Assembly: GCA_016648135.1 (NCBI GenBank)
Contig: JADDOH010023187.1
Location: forward strand, 372,001-436,000
From: Agrypnia vestita
Taxonomy: Eukaryota > Arthropoda > Insecta > Trichoptera > Phryganeidae
Length of the DNA: 64,000 nucleotides
Direction: 5' to 3'
Notes under the pieces: model-generated
The model's input: the letters and a program-made list of their open reading frames with translations, nothing else
What the model was told of the DNA's origin: nothing
Databases searched by the model: none
Shown here: positions 31,351-64,000 of the stretch, in pieces
How the letters are laid out: every line of letters begins with the position of its first letter
How positions within the stretch are numbered: position 1 is the stretch's first letter
Translations under genes and position numbers: made by a program

Positions 31351-31500
31351 AGGGTTGGTTGTATCAACTTGCATTATACTAATCTTTGTTAAATATCCAT
31401 GGTTTTTACGAAACCGGGTTGTGTAATTGGTGGAAAATGCAATAATCAATGGTTTAAATGAAAGGTTACTATAATCCAAGTCGATACAACCGTTATAGGT
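31351..31500. mobile_element. Short MITE (ggttg-atcaactt family), copy 2
   Basis: agggttggttgtatcaactt ... tggtggaaaatgcaa ... aagtcgatacaaccgtta; same structure as 15855-16001. Confidence 0.7.
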
Positions 31501-31559
31501 TGTTGATACAACCAAGTTAATAGGACCGTTAAGAACTTTGAATTTCTGACTTTGCTTTA

Positions 31560-32150
31560 TTTTCTTTTGTTTCATAGGTCGAAAAACCTGGAGAAAACAT
31601 ATTTTGTTTTCCATTACAATGGATTTTCCAGGGACTAGTGTGGCCTGACATTTCCTCCAGGAAAGCAAGAGATAAATGGCCGACTAATATGCGCTTTCCT
31701 GTAATGTTCCGTCAAATGGCAAAAATGCAAGAAAGATGTGGAAGAATCTTTTTTGATAGATGTTGTTGCCTACTCAGGAAAAGACGGATGATTATATTGT
31801 CAAAGTCAGGGGAGGTTCCAAAATTGCTGGGGTATATTTTGATGAAATGAGTGTAGAAGATCACTGTAGGTCAGCTCCCAAAATGACAGATTGCCAGAGT
31901 GTTAATGCACGAAATTTTCATTATTTTCCTGTATTTTGTTCCCTGGTTCCGAAAACCTGGAGAAAACATTCGATTTTCCACTGGGCACCATGGATGAATA
32001 TTCCAGTCATATGTAAAAAATTCAAGAGACTTAGAGAAGAGCCTTTATCATTGGATGTCATTACCACCAACAGGAAAATAATATTCCCAAGTACTCGACA
32101 ATATAACTGTAGACTATATGTATATACAGTCGAGTTGTCCCTCTGTCTGT
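31560..32150 (+). pseudogene. Coding-like fragment, unrecognised
   Basis: Overlapping plus-strand frames with balanced composition. gaaaacctggagaaaacat followed by ttttccac/t occurs twice (31573 and 31949), suggesting an internal duplication. One frame reads KARDKWPTNMRFPVMFRQMA. Stops and frame changes make it look like a dead element, but I cannot name the family. Confidence 0.35.
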
Positions 32151-32219
32151 GAGACTCCCGAAATAATTAAAGACTGATAAATCATTTACATCATGGATTA
32201 AGTCTGCAGCAGATAAATA

Positions 32220-33080
32220 AATATGGAGTTCTACAAATTAAATACAAAGACCATAAATAAATAAATACATGAAAAATAAATTGAATTCAAAACAAGAGCT
32301 ATTTTTTTTTCAATAATTTTTCACTTAACCTGACCTGACCTTGTGTATATACACTTAATAACATGTTGTCAGTTATAAAAATAATATAAAAAGAATATAA
32401 TTAAATTTAAATAAATAAATTTGAACATGGAAACTTAGTGGCGGGTATTTAGATTCTTTTAAAGCTGTGATATTAGAAGACAAAATGTGTCTCTGTAGAG
32501 TTTGTATAACTTTGAACATTTAAGAGGCATGATTTTTATATTTACTCTCGATTTTCTAAATTTAACGTAAACTTATGAAATCATTTTGCAAAACCCATAG
32601 CTAAACAGGCTTATAATCAATTTTATTATGATAGATCCATTCACTCTTGAAGCATTTCCTTAAAAATATATGAATAAATATATTGTTATAACATCAAAAA
32701 AATTATAACCCCGAAACAATATTTTACTTTTCATGCAATAGAGTTATCTTTTGTACACTCTATATTTTGTATATTTTTTGTATATAATCTCGTATATTTT
32801 CAAATAAAGACCATATATTTTATTTACAAATTGATTGTATAAAGTTTGAAAAAGAAGTGGTGCTATTCAGACATTAATATTTTTCGACAAGTTGTTAAAT
32901 ATATCGTTTTAAAAAAGACAAAAATTAAACATTCTGTTTCCTATATTGCAGTATCCATAAAACCATTAAAACATCGATTATTTTAATTAAATTTTACATG
33001 CGTACTAAGAAAATTTCACTGTCATTAATATAAAAATATTTAAAAAATTATATGTACCTCAAGAATTTGAATTAATTAAT
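32220..33080. repeat. Second copy of the AT-rich repeat at 24300-24930
   Basis: Same blocks in the same order as 24201-24978, with small insertions (for example extra ttttgtatatt near 32760). Confidence 0.75.
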
Positions 33081-33645
33081 GGCGGCCTTAACTCGTTTTT
33101 CGGCTCACCGAGGGTTGTGTAGAATGCGGCACCAATTTTCAAGGAGCCAATCGTTATTTAACGCAATTGAATGCACCCTCAGATAAAGAACGATTGAGCT
33201 CGGCCTTTCACAATCAGGGTGTGCCGTGGCATTTCAACCCTCCGAGTGCCCCTCATTTTGGAGAATTGCATGAAGCTGCCGTCAAATCCGCAAAGTTTAA
33301 CCTCAAACGGGTAGTGGGAGCTCAGATATTAACCTTTGAGGAATTGTCTACAATTGTTTGTTTCGGTGGCAACTCATTCAACAGATGCATCAGCATTTTT
33401 GGAAGAGGTGGCACCGAGAGTATCGTCACACGCTGCAGCACCGTCCTAAATGGCTTGCTTGTGGACGCAATTTGGCTGTAGACGACATTGTCTTACTGAA
33501 GGATGACAATGTGCCTCCGATGCATTGGAGGCTTGGTAGAATCGTCGAAATCCATCCAGGCGCTATCGTTCGGGTCATCACTGTGCGAACTTCTCAAGGT
33601 CTGTTGACCCGATCGGTTAAGGCCTGCCTTCCACCTGAGGGTTAG
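33081..33645 (+). pseudogene. BEL/Pao integrase C-terminal fragment
   Basis: The plus strand reads ECGTNFQGANRYLTQLNAPS, then GVPWHFNPPSAPHFGELHEA and NLKRVVGAQ, then after a deletion and frame change WHREYRHTLQHRPKW, DDIVLLKDDNVPPMHWRLGR and RTSQGLLTRSVKACL, ending TAG at 33643-33645. These are the second half of the integrase core and the C-terminal domain of BEL/Pao retrotransposons. The pol region upstream is missing. Confidence 0.9.
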
Positions 33646-33751
33646 CGCTTCTAAAATGGTTTCAATTCGTATTAGTTTTTAATTTTTATTATCGTATGTC
33701 GTTATTCTTTTCGTTCGTCTAGTGTAATTAAGAGAGGTGGTCGTCTCTTAG

Positions 33752-34380
33752 GCGGGGGGAAGTTCGATATTCATGACTTCACATTGGCACAGAAATCGAT
33801 TGTTTACAGAATATTGTTCTTTTCTTATGTGGCAACACTGATTGGTCCCTATCGAAAAATTTCCTACCCTCAACCAGTACCAATTTACCTTTCGTTTCGA
33901 TAAGTCTCACTATCTTGTTGTTAAAGGTGCCAATTTTCACCTTGTACGTTCTATAATCTCGTCACCGCCGGGAGTAACGCACGTTGGTGGCCAACCGATT
34001 GCTTAGTGAAACAGTTGCTTAGTGAAGTGACATCTGGAAGGACCCCAAGAGACTAAAAGGTGAGTCGAAACGTTCTTCCTTTTCTCGATCCAATACAGTC
34101 CATTTTTCCCGATCATAATCCCAATTTTCCCCACGTATGCGGCGATTTCGCGTCCCGTACACTTGTCAACAAACCATTCCCAGATGAAAATAACCGAACT
34201 GATCCAACCTTGCGTTTCTTCTCATTCCCTTGGGCCATCAGTTGACACGGGTTATCGTAGTCTGTTCGCCATTTTCGAACCATACGGAGTCCAACATCTT
34301 CTCGTTACAGAAGGCTACAAGATTTACGTCCCAGGAGTCTTCCAGAATTCCCTTTTTGTACTCGACTGAATAACTTCTTC
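33752..34380 (+). mobile_element. Putative polypurine tract and 3' LTR of the BEL/Pao element
   Basis: ggcggggggaag (33752-33763) right after the integrase frame is a good polypurine tract. The following 600 bp, starting ttcgatattcatgac, would be the 3' LTR. The right end is uncertain, and no partner LTR is in the window. Confidence 0.55.
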
Positions 34381-34639
34381 CACTCATTTTATCAAGGGTT
34401 AAAAATTATTTGCTCTGTAAAAAATCGCACGCCCACGCCCTCAACAAGTAGGTGGCGGCAATTGACCATAGATAAGTAAATAACAACTGACGCGCAACCT
34501 TAAATGCGCAACTCGATTATGTGATCCTATCTTATCTATGCGTGATCCACGCATCGATCGGTGTTGCAAATGAGAAAATATAAGTAGTGTGGCACTAGCA
34601 ATAATCGACACATGTTGGCATTCATCTTATTTTAACTAG

Positions 34640-34740
34640 GGCTTATTTTCGGGGGCGGGCTTATATTCCAAAAACTCCTGAAAATCATGACAGGGCTTAT
34701 TTTTGGAGGATGTTTCATTTTTGGAAAAATACGGTATCAT
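34640..34740. repeat. Dispersed repeat with gggcttatttt motifs
   Basis: Internal near-repeats agggcttattttcggggg, gggcttatattcca and agggcttatttttgg, closing with aaaaatacggta. I recognise this style of short repeat from animal DNA transposons but cannot name it. It is just beyond the 3' end of alpha-COP. Confidence 0.5.
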
Positions 34741-34855
34741 AAAGTCCTCATATCCTTCGTCAGAACGTTCTAGGGCAGGCTGATCCTTATATAGAAGAAT
34801 TGCAATTGGCTATATCACAGGTTAATAATAAAACCACAATTTTCCTTTCTTCTCT

Positions 34856-34861
34856 TTATTA
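34856..34861 (-). terminator. Candidate poly(A) signal of alpha-COP
   Basis: AATAAA on the minus strand about 330 bases after the alpha-COP stop codon; the nearest good match. Confidence 0.4.
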
Positions 34862-35189
34862 TATGGTACATCTCTAAAATATGTTACACTTCAAATAAAA
34901 TACTTGCTTTGTTTTAATTTAACCTTATAGCGTTTTGACGAAAACCTTTTTTAATAAATCTGATTAAGTGTAAACAACAGTAAAATATAATAGTTTTTAA
35001 ATAACCTATGTTGGAATAAAGATATTTTAATAATACACGCGTGTTGTTTCTTGGATGTATAAAGTTTATATTATTTCTAATAATTTTCTAGTATTCACGA
35101 AACTCAGAAATATTGAAGGAAAAACTAAAGTTAAAAAATTAAAATGCAAACGTGTAAATGACAAACACAAATATCAATAGCAATTATTC

Positions 35190-60396
<25,207 letters not shown>

Positions 60397-60399
60397 TAA

Positions 60400-61060
60400 A
60401 GCCACGTATTCACTAGGGGATAAATTGTCCCTCAACATCACGCGCGGCATAGAGTTTACGTGACGCTGCAATGTCGAGCACTGTTGCGCGACGTCGGGCG
60501 CAACATAGCGCGGCATTTCCACGTGCCGCGGCAGCGTTGCCATGTGCACGCTTCCCGAGTGAGCGCACGGGGACATTGTACCGTGCGTCAGTATCACGTG
60601 GTATGTTGACAAGCTAAAACGCATGCGTTACAGTCACACACGATATGATATAAAACAGCGTTACGTAATATTCTGTCTTGCTTGGCTATGGAAGACCCGA
60701 TCATTTGTAATAAATTTTCAAAATCAGTTGTTGTCATTCGAATGAAATTGACAAATGATCCATCAGACATTCGAAGATCGCATAGAATAGCCATTCTTCT
60801 TTTCCTTTTCAGTAAATACTTTCGTACCCACCACCTTTTTCTGCTCTTACGTTTCGATAAACTCGTTAGAATAGATACGCAGCACTAATCAATATAACCC
60901 TTTTGGGCGACATTTCCGCGATAAGTGATATGTGAGTTCCGGTGTGTACACCTCAAATGGTCAAATGACCGCGTCATTGTCCCCGAAACATGAGCGTAGA
61001 TGTTGATGCGACATGCCATGCGGAATTTTGCGCGATTTGTCCCCTAGTGAATACATGGCT
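60400..61060 (-). mobile_element. Deleted PIF/Harbinger element
   Basis: 3-bp TAA at both sides (60397-60399 and 61061-61063), the Harbinger target size. Inverted ends AGCCA(C/T)GTATTCACTAGGGGA. On the minus strand from about 60880: RKRWWVRKYL then LRMSDGSFVNFIRMTTTDFE and IGSSIAKQD, the N-terminal part of a Harbinger transposase; the DDE core is missing. GC-rich subterminal region at 60420-60600. It lies between the divergent alpha-COP and GatA genes. Confidence 0.9.
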
Positions 61061-61063
61061 TAA

Positions 61064-61925
61064 TTTCATATCTCGGATAAAATTAATTCAACATATCGAG
61101 TAATGTAAATCCGTAGCCGTGCCATGGATACGCGCATACAACAAAATACCTATAGAATGTGACATAATGGCTTAACTGATGAATACGGTAAACTGGCCGA
61201 ATTGGCCTCTCATAATTGACGTATTTTTATATTAATACATACTTACTTTTTTTCGCTTCGCATCTTATCTATATTTTTTTTTATATAAATCCTATTTATT
61301 TACTCATGCTTACTTTTTATGTTAAAACTTACTATAATACTTCCTTTTTCACTTCGCACCATATCTTTTATATTTTGTATGCTCCATTTATTTTAATTTT
61401 TTTGCTATATACCTTATTTCTTTATATATCTTACCTGTATGTGATAGTTTCTGTTTATATATCCATGTCTTCTTATCTTTTATATATCACTTGTATCATA
61501 ATTTCATATATTATGTACATTTACTTATATATTATATAGAATATGTGTGGGATTTAGTGGGATTACACTAATTTCCCCACTGGAATACTGGAATAAAGGC
61601 AGATAAAAAGAAATATGTATGTGATCTTTACAATTTTCTTTTAATAGTTTTTTTATACGTATTTATTCAATTACATCGCTAGAATAACTCCAAAATTTAC
61701 TAATTTTTGGTTAGAAGGAAAATGAATTTATCCGAGGAATATAAAAAATATTTTATGACCTTGCATCACCATTAACGTGTCCACGTGTCTTTGTTTTGCA
61801 CTTATTCTATGAGATATTCTGACTTATACTCTATGACAAGTGTATTTGAATTTGACAGTTTGTTATTTTTCGGCTAGAGATTTAAGCAGTACAATATAAT
61901 ATTCTCTTTAAAAAGCTTGTGCATA
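61064..61925. other. 5' flank of GatA
   Basis: Very AT-rich with long pyrimidine runs (61230-61550); the 107-codon plus-strand frame there is low-complexity Tyr/Ile/Phe and not a gene. Confidence 0.5.
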
Positions 61926-62001
61926 ATGGATGTTAAATATGGATCCCAAGAGTTCGCAGAATTTGTAACCAAAAGAAATACAGATGAAATTAAAGCTTTG
62001 A
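61926..62001 (+). CDS. Orphan N-terminal exon upstream of GatA
   Basis: ATG at 61926 (context cataATGG) opens MDVKYGSQEFAEFVTKRNTD then EIKAL and meets a full-consensus GTAAGT donor after 62001, leaving one base of a codon. It reads like a genuine first coding exon, but the partner exon is not identified. The GatA start (62140) is not in a compatible frame through an acceptor that I can see. Either a separate gene hosts GatA in its first intron, or this is a translated leader of the GatA transcript. Confidence 0.4.
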
Positions 62002-62139
62002 GTAAGTTGCATATATTGTCAGTACTAAATAGATTCCTGTTTTACCGATATTTTTAAAGACCGAAACCTAACCTATTCAATTTTGCTGTCATTAATGAAT
62101 CGTTAGTACAATGAGTGTATTTTTCGAAATAACATAAAA

Positions 62140-63660
62140 ATGGATAGATTAGTCTCTTTGACCATACGGCAAGTTCAGAAGCGCTTTAAAGATGGATCTC
62201 TTAAGCCTTCTGGTGTAATTAATCAGTCTTTGAAAAGAGCCGAAAAAATCAAACCGCTGAATGCTTTTGTTACATTGACTTCAGATTCTGCCACCGAAGC
62301 GGCTGAAAAATGTGATAGAGATGTAATCGATCAAGTGCAAAAACCTTTACTAGGCATACCGATTGTAATTAAAGACAACTTTTGCACCAAAGGAGTGACG
62401 ACTACTTGCGCTTCTAAAATGTTAGAAAATTTCGTCCCTACATATGACGCCACCGTAGTGTCTAGACTTAAGGAAGCGGGTGCTATAATGATTGGTAAAA
62501 GCAACTTGGATCAGTTCGCCATGGGCTCGGGAACAGTGGATTCAATGCATGGTCCCACTAAAAATATTTGGGGTTCTGTATTCGAATCTGGTAGTAAAGA
62601 AAGCTCTGATTGGCGGATTGCGGGTGGAAGCTCGGGGGGATCTGCTGTTGCTGTAGCTTCCGGGAGCTGCTTGGCCGCTATTGGTTCAGACACTGGAGGC
62701 TCTACTAGGAACCCGGCAGCTCTCTGCGGATTGGTTGGATTAAAACCTACATATGGCTCAGTTTCTAGACACGGTCTCATACCTCTAGTCAATTCTCTGG
62801 ATGTACCAGGAATATTAGCAAGAAACGTCGATGACTGTTTAAAGATCTTTAATTGTATTGCCGGACCTGATAATTTTGATTCAACTACAATAAAAGACAG
62901 TTTTGAACCGATTAAGTTACCCGAGAAAGGAGATGAAATAAGTTTGAAAGGAATTCGTGTTGGGATACCGCAGGAATATTATTGCAAACATATGTCACCT
63001 GAAGTGTTGGAAACGTGGATGATGGTAGCGGAATTGTTAGAAAACGAAGGTGCCCATGCTAAAAAGCTAAACATGCCTTACACAAGTGCGTCGATAGCGG
63101 TATATCACATTCTAAATCAGTGTGAAGTTGCGAGCAACATGGCAAGATATGACGGGTTAGAATATGGCCTGAGGCCTTCAGATTGTAAGTCTACTAATGA
63201 ATTATACGCAACAGCACGGTCACACGGATTCAACGAAGTTGTGCGCAACAGAATTCTGGCGGGAAATTACTTTCTGTTAACGAAAAATTATGAAAAGTAT
63301 TTTGTGAAAGCCATGAAGATTAGAAGACTGATTAGCGATGATTTTAAAAAGGTTTTCAATGAGAAATCACCTGATTGTGTGGATATTTTGTTGACGCCGA
63401 CAACAATTGGCGATGCGCCTTTATTTACCGAATTTATGAAAAAGAATAACAGAGATCAGTGTGCATTACATGATTATTGTACCCAACCAGCCAATATGGC
63501 CGGAGTTCCGGCACTGTCTATTCCTATTAGACTTTCCAAGAACAAACTGCCCCTATCTTTGCAGATTATGGGTCCAAACTTCTCAGAAAATACACTTTTT
63601 GCAGTCGCTAAAAAAATTGAAGCAATTGTAAACTTTCCCACTATACAACTTACAATTTAG
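62140..63660 (+). CDS. gatA: Glutamyl-tRNA(Gln) amidotransferase subunit A, mitochondrial (GatA/QRSL1)
   Basis: Amidase subunit of mitochondrial GatCAB, which converts Glu-tRNA(Gln) to Gln-tRNA(Gln) using ammonia released from glutamine. An intact, intronless frame of 506 residues, close to the family length (about 500-530). The Ser-cisSer-Lys triad is visible: K78 in GIPIVIKDNFCTKG, S164 in AGGSSGGSAVAVA and S188 in GSDTGGSTRNPAA. Further conserved blocks are KSNLDQFAMGS, GLVGLKPTYG, SLDVPGILARNVDD and the C-terminal NMAGVPALSIP. No strong cleavable presequence is obvious; import may use the basic first helix. Start chosen as the first ATG and because relatives begin just before the IRQVQKRFKDG helix. 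AATAAA lies at 63671-63676. Divergent from alpha-COP. Confidence 0.97.
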   Translation: MDRLVSLTIRQVQKRFKDGSLKPSGVINQSLKRAEKIKPLNAFVTLTSDSATEAAEKCDRDVIDQVQKPLLGIPIVIKDNFCTKGVTTTCASKMLENFVPTYDATVVSRLKEAGAIMIGKSNLDQFAMGSGTVDSMHGPTKNIWGSVFESGSKESSDWRIAGGSSGGSAVAVASGSCLAAIGSDTGGSTRNPAALCGLVGLKPTYGSVSRHGLIPLVNSLDVPGILARNVDDCLKIFNCIAGPDNFDSTTIKDSFEPIKLPEKGDEISLKGIRVGIPQEYYCKHMSPEVLETWMMVAELLENEGAHAKKLNMPYTSASIAVYHILNQCEVASNMARYDGLEYGLRPSDCKSTNELYATARSHGFNEVVRNRILAGNYFLLTKNYEKYFVKAMKIRRLISDDFKKVFNEKSPDCVDILLTPTTIGDAPLFTEFMKKNNRDQCALHDYCTQPANMAGVPALSIPIRLSKNKLPLSLQIMGPNFSENTLFAVAKKIEAIVNFPTIQLTI

Positions 63661-63670
63661 TAGTGTCAAA

Positions 63671-63676
63671 AATAAA
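63671..63676 (+). terminator. Candidate poly(A) signal of GatA
   Basis: AATAAA eleven bases after the stop codon; a second ATAAAT-rich stretch follows at about 63720. Confidence 0.55.
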
Positions 63677-63856
63677 TGCTTAGTATTACAAAAAACATTT
63701 TATTTTATTTTTAAACTTTGATAAATAAATTATAGAAGTATCATTACCAGCTGCAAAATCTATGTAGACCACTTGTTAATGAGAAAAAATAACAGGAGAT
63801 GTCTCTAGCAGAGACCAGTGCAATATATGAAATGTTCTTTATTCAAAAAATATATA

Positions 63857-63986
63857 GAACTTTCAAAAATTTGATAATGTGTGGAAGTTCTTACGATGGA
63901 GTTGGTGAACGTTGCTTTGTGTAGTGATCACTTAAGCCAGCTCATACAGGTTGTAAGCCCTGAGCCATCGTATAAGAGACTTCCAT
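63857..63986 (-). repeat. Dispersed repeat, copy at right window end
   Basis: Reverse complement of 84-215: cttaagccagctcatacagg, gagccatcgtataag and cttccat. Lies downstream of GatA. Confidence 0.7.
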
Positions 63987-64000
63987 CCACTTTTCTCATA

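Noticed and set aside
61216..61539. 107-codon ORF rich in Tyr/Ile/Phe
   Set aside because: Translation of an AT-rich pyrimidine tract; no sequence complexity or splice support.

Overview
The window is nuclear DNA from an insect. It is AT-rich, with GT-AG spliced genes, short TTAGG/AGGTT-type tracts and a dense load of arthropod transposon families (P-like, piggyBac-like, mariner, hAT, Harbinger, Mutator-like, BEL/Pao, non-LTR, tRNA-derived SINE). Some repeat sequence and the style of the genes suggest Lepidoptera or a relative, but that is an impression and was not tested.

Four host loci can be supported. (1) 1195-2570, minus: two tandem, phase-compatible exons, each encoding a sushi/CCP domain; a fragment of a larger gene. 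(2) 7560-14533, minus: the exosome cap subunit CSL4 (EXOSC1) in four exons, with a possible extra in-frame cassette exon at 9873-9947. (3) 35190-59637, minus: the complete coatomer alpha subunit (alpha-COP) in 18 exons, giving a 1241-residue protein; every intron joins in phase. (4) 62140-63660, plus: intronless GatA/QRSL1, the amidase subunit of the mitochondrial glutamyl-tRNA(Gln) amidotransferase, head-to-head with alpha-COP. Orphan exons include a BESS-motif exon (4865-5168), an acidic C-terminal exon (29013-29226) and an N-terminal exon with a good donor just upstream of GatA (61926-62001).

Almost everything else is mobile DNA. From 1.6 to 18.8 kb there are decayed mariner and non-LTR pieces, pogo-like, hAT-like and foldback MITEs, and a piggyBac-like element with TTAA ends. 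From 19 to 33 kb lies a graveyard of P-element-like (THAP9-like) sequence, including a large inverted duplication and further partial copies, with a nested deleted mariner with perfect 29-bp terminal repeats. A BEL/Pao integrase tail with a putative LTR follows at 33-34.4 kb.

The alpha-COP introns collect insertions: a near-identical-armed foldback element in intron 15, a hAT remnant in intron 11, a 4.3-kb TTAA-flanked element carrying a broken Mutator-like transposase in intron 9 (itself hit by a retroelement and a MITE), and piggyBac-like remnants in introns 2 and 7. Exons and splice sites of alpha-COP are untouched. A Harbinger remnant sits in the alpha-COP/GatA intergenic space.

The host genes have unrelated housekeeping roles (RNA decay, COPI vesicle coats, mitochondrial Gln-tRNA formation); I see no functional cluster. 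The features most worth following up are the foldback element, the TTAA-flanked Mutator-like element, the P-like inverted duplication and the CSL4 cassette exon.
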